64,000 nt of DNA from Acidobacteriota bacterium. Lineage in GTDB: Bacteria > Acidobacteriota > Terriglobia > Terriglobales > Acidobacteriaceae. Location of the stretch: positions 281,295-345,294 of the forward strand of contig JAFDVW010000013.1 of assembly GCA_018268755.1 (NCBI GenBank), read 5' to 3'. This document shows, piece by piece, positions 1 through 7,752 of the stretch. The notes under the pieces were generated by a model, which was given only the letters and a program-made list of their open reading frames with translations, ran no database searches and was not told the origin of the DNA. Every line of letters begins with the position of its first letter. The stretch's first letter is position 1. A program made the translations under genes and the position numbers.

Positions 1-953
1 TGTCCGTCGCCACTGTCGAGGACTTCGCCGTTTTCAGTGATGAATTGCCAGGTATAGCTTTTTTCCCGTAATTCCAGCTTCAAGACGCCATAGGATTTCG
101 ACTGCCGGACCACGCTATTGCGCTGCGCTCGCCAAAAGCTTTTCAGGTTCTTCCCCCCGGTTCCGACCACAAACTGCACCAGTCCGCGTGCCGGATCGGC
201 CGTACCATCCGGGGCCTGCGCAACGAAGCGCTCATAGTGATGGGAGTGGCCGTTGACGATCACATCCGCCTGGGCGTCGTATAAGTCCTGCCAGAAGGGC
301 CGGGTCTCCGTGGCATTGCGGTGCAGGCCCGAGGTAAACAGCGGGCGGTGCCAGAAGGCGAGGGTGCAGGCCGACTGGTTCTTGGCCAGATCTGCTTTCA
401 GCCACTTCTCCTGGGCGTCGCCGGGCTTGCAGGAAATAGGTTTGCAGTCGTCATTGCCGCCGGTATTCAGTGCGATGATGTGCCAAGTTCCGAGATTGAA
501 ACTGTAAAATCCCTTGTCGCGCTCCCCGGCGCGGGCCCCAAAGTAATCAAAATAGCCGCTGGCATTCGCGGTCTTGTATTCATGATTGCCCACGGACGGA
601 TAAGTGATGTCTTTGAGTTCCTTGCGGCCCCAGCTGTGCGCCCAGGATTTCTGGAACGCCTCCAGCGTGCCCTTTTCATACTGGCTGTCGCCCAGAATCA
701 ATACCGCCGCCGGGTCCCACGAGGTCACCAGGTTGGCGGTCGCCAGCATGTGGCAATTGCGCTCCGTGCCCTGGCCCTGATGGAAGTCTTTGCTGTCGGG
801 ATCGCAGGCAATATCTCCGGCGGCGGCCACGATGAATTCGGCTTTGTCCGGGGAAGGGCGCAAGGCGGGGAGGGGCCCCACGCGCGTGTCATGCGCGCAC
901 CCCAAGAGCAAGGCGAGCTTCGCCGCCGTAAAAATCAGGAATTTGATGTTCAC
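1..953 (-). CDS. Metallophosphoesterase lipoprotein (C-terminus cut by window edge)
   Basis: Calcineurin-like phosphoesterase, probably a secreted acid phosphatase acting on phosphomonoesters. The frame is open from a GTG at 953 to the left edge, giving 317 visible residues. Metal-binding motifs appear in order: GDIACD near residue 46, GDSQYE near 88, GNHEY near 123, WHRP and GHSHHYER in the second half. The N-terminus is a short hydrophobic stretch ending LLLGC, a lipobox, so the protein is likely a lipoprotein exported by Sec. A GGAGG sits 5 bases before the GTG; the nearby ATG codons are out of frame. The C-terminus is missing. The family call is firm; the substrate is not known. Confidence 0.9.
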   Translation of the reverse strand, partial: MNIKFLIFTAAKLALLLGCAHDTRVGPLPALRPSPDKAEFIVAAAGDIACDPDSKDFHQGQGTERNCHMLATANLVTSWDPAAVLILGDSQYEKGTLEAFQKSWAHSWGRKELKDITYPSVGNHEYKTANASGYFDYFGARAGERDKGFYSFNLGTWHIIALNTGGNDDCKPISCKPGDAQEKWLKADLAKNQSACTLAFWHRPLFTSGLHRNATETRPFWQDLYDAQADVIVNGHSHHYERFVAQAPDGTADPARGLVQFVVGTGGKNLKSFWRAQRNSVVRQSKSYGVLKLELREKSYTWQFITENGEVLDSGDG

Positions 954-1929
954 GCCCCCTCCATTGTGGCATCCCCGTAGCGCAGTATGCCCATTGGACA
1001 CTAGCTGGTGGCCGAGCAGCCACTATGGTTTGAGGTATATTTACATACCACTTTTGAGTAGGAAATTAATTTTTGACGAGGGGTCGCAAAAAAGTCCGCG
1101 ATGCGCGATTGGGATCGATAGTTTTGATGGCAACCATTCAGCGAATTTATCGGGCCCCAGGCAGTTCCGGCTCTCCTACCTGGGGCCGCAGTAACTTCTT
1201 CAGTTTCCGCTGACTACGAAGAAAATCCAGATCTCGCCGGGGAGGCTGACGGCGAAAACTTTTTGTAATGTCTTCCATTACAAATTTGTATTGTACTTCC
1301 CCGCCAGAAATCGGGATACTTCGCCCCTACCGATTACGTGATGCTGACGGAATTCACATCCAGCGGACTCACTCGATCCAGTCGGGTCGCCATTTGGCTC
1401 TTGGTGGCCACGGTGGCCCTTCTCCTGGTCGTACCGCAGGTGGAATTTCCCGATGCCATAAGCACGCGCAGTAATGTCCTGGCCTCCCGGCTCAGCCATA
1501 CCTCCGGCAAAACTCTGACATCGAACGTCTTCGCAATTGTGGTCAGTCAGCTGATCATTTTAACGAAGGCCCCGGCATTTCAACCGCCCTTGCTCTCGTT
1601 GCGTACCAGCGCGCACCACGTCCTCATTCTGCACTGCTCCCTACGCTGCTAGCCCCTGCTGGTTCCCCCATGCTCTGAAATCCTGCATTGAGAGTGTGTC
1701 GTCAATTCTTGGCCAAGCTCTCGTGGCGCAGGCGGTGGTCGTGCCCGCGGAAGCCGCGAGTTAGGGCTACTTCGCCAGCCGGCGACGGTGCTATTGAGCC
1801 AATCCGCTGAGGATGATGGGGACGAAATTCCTGAGAAAGTTTTGCGGGAGGGCCGCGGTCGGCCTCACCCCAATTGAGTTTGTAGAAAAACCGGGAAACC
1901 GGAATAAAGGAAATGGAGACACTCACTTG
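954..1929. other. Gene-poor stretch before amt1
   Basis: About 970 bases without a convincing gene. Short open frames exist, the best being 1338-1652 on the plus strand with one hydrophobic stretch, but none has a ribosome binding site together with a recognisable domain. The section next to the phosphoesterase must hold its promoter; a weak inverted repeat GGTAT/ATACC lies at 1034-1049. The end of the stretch is the amt1 leader. No sigma-54 (GG-N10-GC) promoter was recognised upstream of amt1. Confidence 0.5.
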
Positions 1930-3426
1930 ATGATTGTCAAAGACCAACTTCGTGCTTCTCTGGCGGCCACAACGTCGGCGGAGAAGATCGCTCAATCCAA
2001 GCTCGCACGCAGAATGCTGAACTTCTGTCGCGGGCGTGTCCATAGATGGTTGTGGGTGGGGTTGGCCCTTCTGGCGACGTCGTTCGCCGCTTTTGCCCAA
2101 GACCAGGCCGCGGCTGCTCCGCCGATCGATGGCATCAAGGTCGGCGTGGACACCATGTGGACCTTGATCGCCGGATTCCTGGTTTTCTTCATGAACCTGG
2201 GGTTTGCGCTGGTGGAATCAGGGCTCTGCCGCGCCAAAAACTGCACCAACATCCTGTTCAAGAATTACATCGTCTTCGCAGTTTCCTCGGTAGCGTTTCT
2301 GTTGACCGGCTGGGGACTGATGTTTGGCGATGGCAACGGATTCATTGGCACCGCGGGCATCTGGTTTGCCGGCGGGGCTGACAACAGCCCGCTGGCCGGC
2401 GATTTGTACAAAGGCGTGTACGGCGCTATTTCCTGGGCCGCCATTCCGCTATGGGCAAAATTCTTTTTCCAGCTGGTATTCGCCGGCACCGCCGCCACCA
2501 TCGTTTCCGGAGCCGTGGCGGAGCGCATTAAGTTCGGGGCTTTCTTCCTGTTTTCTTTCGCCATGGTCGGAATCATCTATCCCATCACCGGCCACTGGAT
2601 TTGGGGGGGAGGCTGGTTGGCCAAGATGGGCATGCTGGATTTCGCCGGCTCCACCGTCGTCCACTCGGTGGGTGGTTGGGCCGCGCTGACCGGCATTCTG
2701 ATTCTGGGGCCGCGCATCGGACGCTACAGCAATGGTAAGGTAAACGTGATTCCCGGCCACAGCATGACCTCGGCGACCATCGGAGTCTTTGTCCTGTGGT
2801 TTGGATGGTTCGGGTTTAACCCGGGTTCGACCATGGCCCTGGATTGGGGGTCGATCGGCCACATTGCCGCCACCACCAATATTGCCGCGGCGACTGCCTC
2901 CATCAGCGCTCTGCTGCTGATCTGGAAAATTTCCGGCAAGCCGGATTTGAGCATGACTTTGAATGGCGGTCTGGCCGGCCTGGTCGCGATTACCGCACCC
3001 TGCGCTTTCGTCAGTATGGGCAGCGCCTTCATCATCGGCATCGTGGCTGGGCTGATTGTCGTGGGCGCCGTGTTCTTCTTCGACAAGATCAAAGCCGACG
3101 ACCCGGTGGGCGCCACCTCCGTCCACCTGGCCAACGGCGTCTTTGGCACCTTGTGCGTCGGCCTGTTTGCCGATCCCACGGTCTGCCCGGCCGCCTCCGT
3201 GGTGAAAGCGGGATTGCTCAAGGGCGGCGGCTTCGCCCAGCTGACCCCGCAAATCATCGGCGTAGTCGCCGTGGGAGGGTTTGTTGCGATCGTTTCCACA
3301 GTCTTCTGGTACGCAATCAAGATGACTGTCGGATTGCGCGTCACCGAAGATGAGGAAATCGAGGGTCTGGACCTGGGTGAGCACGGTGGCGTGGCCTACC
3401 CGGACTTCCAGCCAATCGCCAACTAA
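1930..3426 (+). CDS. amt: Ammonium transporter, Amt family (copy 1)
   Basis: Inner-membrane ammonium channel of the Amt/Mep/Rh family, about 498 residues from the chosen start. After a signal peptide ending SFAAFAQ come 11 predicted membrane helices. Conserved features are visible: ALVESGLCR in the first helix, the DFAGSTVVH segment with the first pore histidine, FGFNPGS, and DDPVGATSVH with the second pore histidine. The open frame extends upstream to 1813, but that part does not look coding. ATG 1930 follows GGAGAC; ATG 2014 is a second option that leaves a normal-length signal peptide. It stands alone, without an adjacent PII gene, and ends at a hairpin terminator. Three further amt genes lie near the other end of the window. 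Confidence 0.93.
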   Translation: MIVKDQLRASLAATTSAEKIAQSKLARRMLNFCRGRVHRWLWVGLALLATSFAAFAQDQAAAAPPIDGIKVGVDTMWTLIAGFLVFFMNLGFALVESGLCRAKNCTNILFKNYIVFAVSSVAFLLTGWGLMFGDGNGFIGTAGIWFAGGADNSPLAGDLYKGVYGAISWAAIPLWAKFFFQLVFAGTAATIVSGAVAERIKFGAFFLFSFAMVGIIYPITGHWIWGGGWLAKMGMLDFAGSTVVHSVGGWAALTGILILGPRIGRYSNGKVNVIPGHSMTSATIGVFVLWFGWFGFNPGSTMALDWGSIGHIAATTNIAAATASISALLLIWKISGKPDLSMTLNGGLAGLVAITAPCAFVSMGSAFIIGIVAGLIVVGAVFFFDKIKADDPVGATSVHLANGVFGTLCVGLFADPTVCPAASVVKAGLLKGGGFAQLTPQIIGVVAVGGFVAIVSTVFWYAIKMTVGLRVTEDEEIEGLDLGEHGGVAYPDFQPIAN

Positions 3427-3460
3427 GAGTTGTTTCTCCTGATGTTGTTCTCCTCCTGAC

Positions 3461-3502
3461 CCGCCCACGTCGCAGCCGTAAGCGGCGCGGGCGGATTTTT
3501 TT
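3461..3502 (+). terminator. Rho-independent terminator after amt1
   Basis: A GC-rich imperfect 13-bp stem (CCGCCC arm at 3461, GGGCGG arm ending 3494) with a short loop is followed by a run of seven T at 3496-3502, 35 bases after the amt1 stop codon. Confidence 0.8.
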
Positions 3503-3638
3503 GCGCCATCCTAGGACCGGAAGTTCAAGGGATTGTGGGGCTTAGGGGGATGTGCCCGCGGGTCACGCCCAACTGTGACATAAATCATAGGCCGGTGCGG
3601 TGCTCTTCTTCTATGGTGCAGGGGAGAAGGAGGCGAGA

Positions 3639-4763
3639 ATGGCAGCGCAAGCCCCGCCCACTGTAGAAGTCGCCCTCTCCGAAGGCAAGAGCGTTGCGTC
3701 ACCAATGCGGCATTCGGCGCGCAAAAAGCTCATCCGCCGTGAAGACCATGATGGGTCGCAGAGAATACGGTTTGCCGTGCAGGCGGCTTTCCTTGCTTTG
3801 AATCTCTGGATCGGGCTGCAGTTCTATCTGTTTGTGCGTTGGGCGGAAACTGGAGGGCAAACCGCCGCGGTTTCCCGTCCCTCGGGGGTGGAAGGGTGGC
3901 TGCCGATTGAGGGGCTGATGCAGTTCAAATACACCCTCTGGAGTGGCCAACTGCCGGGGCTGCATCCTGCCGCCTTTTTTCTTTTCACCGCCTTCGCCTT
4001 GAGTTCTTTGCTGTTCCGCAAGTCCTTCTGCGGCTGGTTGTGTCCGGTCGGCACCGTTTCCGAATATCTATGGAAGCTGGGCCGCCGCCTATTTGGGCGC
4101 AATTTCAGCCTGCCGGCGTGGCTCGACCTGCCTCTCCGCTCCTTGAAATACCTGCTTCTGAGTTTTTTCGTTTACGCCATCAGCACCATGTCGGCGGCGG
4201 CCATAGCCCACTTCGTGGCCAGCCCCTACGGCCTGGTTGTGGACGTGCGCATGCTGAACTTTTTCCGCTTTATGGGAACTGCGACCGTGCTTGTCCTCGG
4301 GATATTGGGCGTGGCGTCGCTGTTGGTGCGCAACTTCTGGTGCCGGTACCTTTGTCCTTACGGCGCGCTCATGGGTCTCATCTCTCTGTTCAGTCCCTTG
4401 CGTATTGTGCGCCAGAAGGGCGCCTGCATTGACTGCGCCAAGTGCGCCAAAGCCTGCCCCTCGGCCCTCCCAGTAGACAAATTAGTGCAGATTCGCTCTG
4501 CGGAATGCATAGGATGTCTGGAGTGCGTCGCGGTCTGTCCGGCCAAGGATGCACTGGCTTTGCAATGGATGGGCTCGGCGGGGAAACGTCCGGTGCGCGG
4601 GTGGCAAGTCGCGGCCGGGGTCGGCCTCATCTTCTTCGGGCTGGTTGGCTACGCCAAGCTCACGAATCATTGGCAGACTCCTTTGCCGCAACAGGTGTAT
4701 CTGAGACTGGTTCCCACTGCCAATGAGCAGCAGCATCCCATGATTGGAGAGCACCGTGAGTGA
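3639..4763 (+). CDS. NapH/NosR-type 4Fe-4S polyferredoxin membrane protein
   Basis: Membrane-bound iron-sulfur electron-transfer protein of the NapH/CcoG-like family, 374 residues. It has about five to six predicted helices. Two CxxxCP loops typical of the family are present (CGWLCPVGT and CRYLCPYGA). Two C-terminal ferredoxin clusters follow, CIDCAKCAKACP and CIGCLECVAVCP. The start at ATG 3639 is preceded by AGGAGG at good spacing; the frame is open a little further upstream. It overlaps the next gene by 8 bases, so the two are probably translated together. No nitrate or nitrous oxide reductase gene is visible nearby, so the redox partner is unknown. Maturation or quinol oxidation roles are inferences from the family. 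Confidence 0.87.
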   Translation: MAAQAPPTVEVALSEGKSVASPMRHSARKKLIRREDHDGSQRIRFAVQAAFLALNLWIGLQFYLFVRWAETGGQTAAVSRPSGVEGWLPIEGLMQFKYTLWSGQLPGLHPAAFFLFTAFALSSLLFRKSFCGWLCPVGTVSEYLWKLGRRLFGRNFSLPAWLDLPLRSLKYLLLSFFVYAISTMSAAAIAHFVASPYGLVVDVRMLNFFRFMGTATVLVLGILGVASLLVRNFWCRYLCPYGALMGLISLFSPLRIVRQKGACIDCAKCAKACPSALPVDKLVQIRSAECIGCLECVAVCPAKDALALQWMGSAGKRPVRGWQVAAGVGLIFFGLVGYAKLTNHWQTPLPQQVYLRLVPTANEQQHPMIGEHRE

Positions 4764-4968
4764 AGCTGCCACCGCTGGGAGCCGGCAGGCGAATCCCAAA
4801 TTAGTGCTCCATCCCAAGTATCCCGAACGCATCTGTTGGGGATGCGACCAATATTGTCCGGCCGATGGTCTCCGCTGCGGGAATGGCACCATTCGCACAC
4901 CACACCCGGTGGAGCTCTTTGGTGACGATTGGTTGGCCTGGGAGCTGGCGCGCCACGCTGACCGGTGA
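4756..4968 (+). CDS. DUF3079 family small cysteine-rich protein
   Basis: A 70-residue protein matching my recollection of the DUF3079 family: the core KYPERICWGC, YCPADGL, CGNG and RTPHPVELFGDDW is nearly the whole protein. The function of the family is not established. Three cysteines in the C-x2-C...C pattern suggest metal or cluster binding, which is inference. I chose GTG 4756, which has GGAG about 7 bases upstream within the preceding gene; a TTG at 4744 is also in frame. The 8-base overlap with the polyferredoxin gene points to coupled translation and perhaps a joint redox role. Confidence 0.8.
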   Translation: MSEAATAGSRQANPKLVLHPKYPERICWGCDQYCPADGLRCGNGTIRTPHPVELFGDDWLAWELARHADR

Positions 4969-5158
4969 GAGAAGAAACGTCCGTTCTGGATGCGAGGCCC
5001 GCCGAGGCTTAGCCGCGGCCTCCGTTTCTTCGAACATTTCCTGCCCTGGAAAACTCACACCAATCGCTCCTCGAATTGTTTAATCCACAGCGAAATCCGA
5101 AAAGCAAAAGAATTTCTTGGCCATTTATGAGATTGTGTTATCAGGTGACTTCCCATCC

Positions 5159-6340
5159 ATGAAAATTGAAACGATCGATCTGTTTTATGTGGCCATGCCG
5201 GTGATTACTACGGAAGGAGACGGCAGCCAGGACGCGCTGTTGGTGCGGGTGCGCGCCGGGCAATCTGAAGGCTGGGGCGAGTGTGAAGCTGCGCCTCTGG
5301 CGTCCATCGCAGCCTATGTAGGGCCGATGTCGCACGGGAGCTGCCGTCCGGTGCGCGACTCGGTGCTGGGACGTGATTTGCAGGGCCATCGCGACATCGA
5401 GCGCATTGCGTTGGACGTCGCCTACAACAGCATGGATTTATTGCAGGCCCCCCACGTTCTCTCGGGCATCGAAATGGCGCTTTGGGACCTGCTGGGCAAG
5501 CAGCGAGGACAGCCGGTCTGGCAATTGATTGGGTACCAGCGCGCGTTTCCCAAAATGCCGTATGCCTCCATGCTATTCGGCGATTCAGCTCAGGAGACGC
5601 TGGACAAAGTCCGCGCGGCGCGCAATCGGGGATTTCGCGCCGTCAAGCTGGGCTGGGGACCGTTTGGCCGGGGCGCAGCGAAGGACGATGCCGACCAATT
5701 GCATGCCGCGCGGGAAGGTTGCGGGAAAGACGGCATCGTTTGTATTGATGCAGGGCAGATTTGGGGCAGTGACGTCGAGGCTGCGACCGCCCGAATTCCA
5801 GTTCTGGAGGAGATCGGCGCCTACTGGCTGGAAGAGCCGTTTCAGACCGGGGCCCTGGCTTCCTATAAGACCCTGTCGGAGCGGAGCACCAAAGTTGGAT
5901 TGGCGGGTGGAGAAGGCGCACACAATGTCGATATGGCGCGGCATCTGGTGGACTTCGGAGGGGTGAAATTCATTCAGATTGACTGCGGCCGCATTGGCGG
6001 CATTGCTCCCGCGAAGCAGGTGGCGGACTACGCCGTCGAGCGTGGTGTGACGTATGTGAACCACACCTTTACATCGCACTTGGCGTTGAGTGCGTCGCTG
6101 CAGCCGTTTGCCGGCCTGGAGCAGCATCACATCTGCGAGTATCCCATTACGCCGAAACAGTTGGCGCTGGATATCACGGCCAACCATCTGTTGCCGGATG
6201 GGAATGGCGAGATCCATGTGCCGGACCAGCCGGGACTTGGCATGGTGGTGAACACCCAAGCCCTGGAGAAATACCTGGTGGAGGTTGAGATCAAGGTGCA
6301 GGGCGCCACGATCTACCAAACCCCCAGGCTCGACTCTTGA
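5159..6340 (+). CDS. Enolase-superfamily sugar-acid dehydratase/racemase (copy 1)
   Basis: Mandelate racemase/muconate-lactonizing enzyme family protein of 393 residues, expected to abstract the alpha proton of a sugar acid and usually to dehydrate it. N-terminal capping domain first (GWGECEAAPL near residue 35), then the TIM barrel. Likely catalytic positions are the lysine in VKLGWGPFG, metal ligands in CIDAGQ, LEEPF and GGEGAH, and an aspartate in QIDCGRIGG with the histidine of YVNHTFTSH. That histidine general base is typical of the mandelate racemase/dehydratase subgroup. AGGTGA lies upstream of ATG 5159; an upstream in-frame ATG at 5117 lacks this. It lies on the far side of iclR from the main catabolic run and shares the KLGW.PFG signature with the copy at 16.3 kb. 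Substrate unknown. Confidence 0.88.
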   Translation: MKIETIDLFYVAMPVITTEGDGSQDALLVRVRAGQSEGWGECEAAPLASIAAYVGPMSHGSCRPVRDSVLGRDLQGHRDIERIALDVAYNSMDLLQAPHVLSGIEMALWDLLGKQRGQPVWQLIGYQRAFPKMPYASMLFGDSAQETLDKVRAARNRGFRAVKLGWGPFGRGAAKDDADQLHAAREGCGKDGIVCIDAGQIWGSDVEAATARIPVLEEIGAYWLEEPFQTGALASYKTLSERSTKVGLAGGEGAHNVDMARHLVDFGGVKFIQIDCGRIGGIAPAKQVADYAVERGVTYVNHTFTSHLALSASLQPFAGLEQHHICEYPITPKQLALDITANHLLPDGNGEIHVPDQPGLGMVVNTQALEKYLVEVEIKVQGATIYQTPRLDS

Positions 6341-6543
6341 ATTAGAGGCGCCATACAGACGTGCACAGCATATATCGGACCGGGGTGAACACGGTCCCGG
6401 CGCACCTGAGACGCGCTCAGAAAGACCTCGGTGGCAAAGACAACTGCAACGCAATCCCAGCATCTCGCCCGAAATTATCAGGGATAACTTACGACACTTC
6501 CAAAAATGCTCGCGCGACAAACTAAATGAAAACATTTTCCATT

Positions 6544-7317
6544 TCAAGAAAGCCCAGAAGAGCTTAGACGAGAAGAAATCGTGGCGGCACATCGCTTTAC
6601 GATGGTCCCCATTTGCCGGATGTCTTCCCGGCCAATCTGGTTGATTGTGCCTACGACACTGATAGCGGCCACAGTTTTTCCGGTGCCATCGAAAACCGGC
6701 GCTCCGACGCAGCGGACTCCGAGTTCATCTTCTTCATCGTCTACAGCGTATCCCAGCTCTCTTACGCGAACCAAATGTTCTTTGAGTTTGGTAAAAGACG
6801 TGATTGTTTTTTGATTGTGTTTCACGAACGACTTGGATCTCACCTGCTTTTCGAGTTCTTCACCCGAAAGAAAGGCAACCAATGCCTTGCCGGCCGCGGT
6901 GGAATTGATATCCATGGCGCGCCCGGGCCAAGTTCCAATCAGTCCGGATCCCGGAGCTTCAATTTTCTCAATGATGATCGCTTGCCCGTACTCCAATACT
7001 GTCAGGTGGATCGACAAGCCGGTACTCAGCATGAGCGAAATTAACAGAGGCTTGGCGATTTCGCGTATTTGTAGATTCTCTACGGCGGCCCGGCTCAGAC
7101 CAACCAGGCGGAACCCAAAGCGATATCGGTTGCTGCCGGCATCCCTTTGCACACAACGCTCGTTTTCGAGTGCGGTGAGCATTCGACAGGTTGAACTCTT
7201 AGGGAGGTTAAGGGCGCGGCTAACTTCGGAGATATTGAGCGGCCTGCGGGAATTTGCCAGCAATTCGAGAACGGCCAAAGTGCGCCCTACGGCAGGAATA
7301 GAATCTTTGTTAGACAT
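6544..7317 (-). CDS. IclR-family transcriptional regulator
   Basis: DNA-binding regulator of 257 residues. An N-terminal winged helix-turn-helix (about residues 8-65, with LNISEVSRALNLPKSSTCRML) is followed by the IclR effector domain, including INSTAAGKALVAFL and a C-terminal ISVVG core that binds small acids in this family. ATG 7317 has AAGGG 9 bases upstream; a TTG two codons earlier is possible. It is divergent from the TonB-receptor operon, and the 435-base gap carries palindromes GTTCCAC-GG-GTGGAAC that are good operator candidates. The obvious inference is a local regulator of the catabolic run, responding to a sugar-acid intermediate, and probably of itself. Confidence 0.92.
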   Translation of the reverse strand: MSNKDSIPAVGRTLAVLELLANSRRPLNISEVSRALNLPKSSTCRMLTALENERCVQRDAGSNRYRFGFRLVGLSRAAVENLQIREIAKPLLISLMLSTGLSIHLTVLEYGQAIIIEKIEAPGSGLIGTWPGRAMDINSTAAGKALVAFLSGEELEKQVRSKSFVKHNQKTITSFTKLKEHLVRVRELGYAVDDEEDELGVRCVGAPVFDGTGKTVAAISVVGTINQIGREDIRQMGTIVKRCAATISSRLSSSGLS

Positions 7318-7383
7318 CTCCAAGGTCCCTTCTGTCCCTACCCCGCTTGATTGAGAAACCCTATCACGGAAACTGTCTCACAC

Positions 7384-7413
7384 GTGGAACGATAACACAA
7401 GGAGGAGTTCCAC
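7384..7413. promoter_or_regulatory. Pair of outward-facing operator half-sites near iclR
   Basis: GTGGAAC at 7384-7390 and GTTCCAC at 7407-7413 are the same 7-base half-sites that make the perfect palindrome at 7601, here arranged everted with 16 bases between. They lie 67 to 96 bases before the iclR start, where autoregulation would act. Regulator assignment is inference. Confidence 0.5.
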
Positions 7414-7600
7414 AGGGCCTTGACGCGTTCCCGCGACGGCACAGAAAACGCTAAAAACTAATGTGGCCTGTTGCTAGGAAGCCCGCTGAGGAAGCGTTGA
7501 ATTGTGCAACACTTTTCCCAGTGTTTCCGCATAGTTCAATCGAATTCATTGATTTGTTTGATCCCAAAGGAAGGGCTAGGTTGTTCTGATTGCACAATCC

Positions 7601-7616
7601 GTTCCACGGGTGGAAC
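7601..7616. promoter_or_regulatory. Perfect palindrome, candidate IclR operator O1
   Basis: GTTCCAC-GG-GTGGAAC, a perfect 7-2-7 inverted repeat in the iclR/TonB-receptor intergenic region. It lies 18 bases upstream of the candidate -35 element at 7634, a position suited to activation or looping. Its half-sites recur at 7384, 7407 and, degraded, at 7689. Confidence 0.65.
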
Positions 7617-7633
7617 GAGTGCGCTGGTTTTGA

Positions 7634-7663
7634 TTGACAAGCGAAGAAAGTGAACGCTAGAAC
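7634..7663 (+). promoter_or_regulatory. Candidate sigma-70 promoter of the catabolic operon
   Basis: TTGACA at 7634-7639 and TAGAAC at 7658-7663, 18 bases apart, about 90 bases before the receptor start. It is bracketed by the palindromes at 7601 and 7689, the layout expected for a regulated promoter. Confidence 0.45.
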
Positions 7664-7688
7664 AAACCCGCACGCTAGGGGCGGCTCC

Positions 7689-7704
7689 GTTCCGTTGGTG
7701 GAAC
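7689..7704. promoter_or_regulatory. Imperfect palindrome, candidate IclR operator O2
   Basis: GTTCC-GTTGGT-GGAAC keeps the outer five bases of each arm of the perfect operator and the same 16-base length. It lies just downstream of the presumed transcription start, where binding would block transcription. Confidence 0.45.
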
Positions 7705-7752
7705 GTTGTGAAGAGCAGCAAAGCCGCGGGAATCTCGGGGAGGAATTCAAAA

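Noticed and set aside
1338..1652. 104-codon frame with one hydrophobic stretch
   Set aside because: No ribosome site, domain or neighbour support; kept only as a remark in the intergenic entry.
1700..1929. Sigma-54/NtrC promoter for the amt genes
   Set aside because: No TGGCAC-N5-TTGC-like pair with correct GG-N10-GC spacing was recognised upstream of amt1, amt2, amt3 or amt4; near-matches have wrong spacing.
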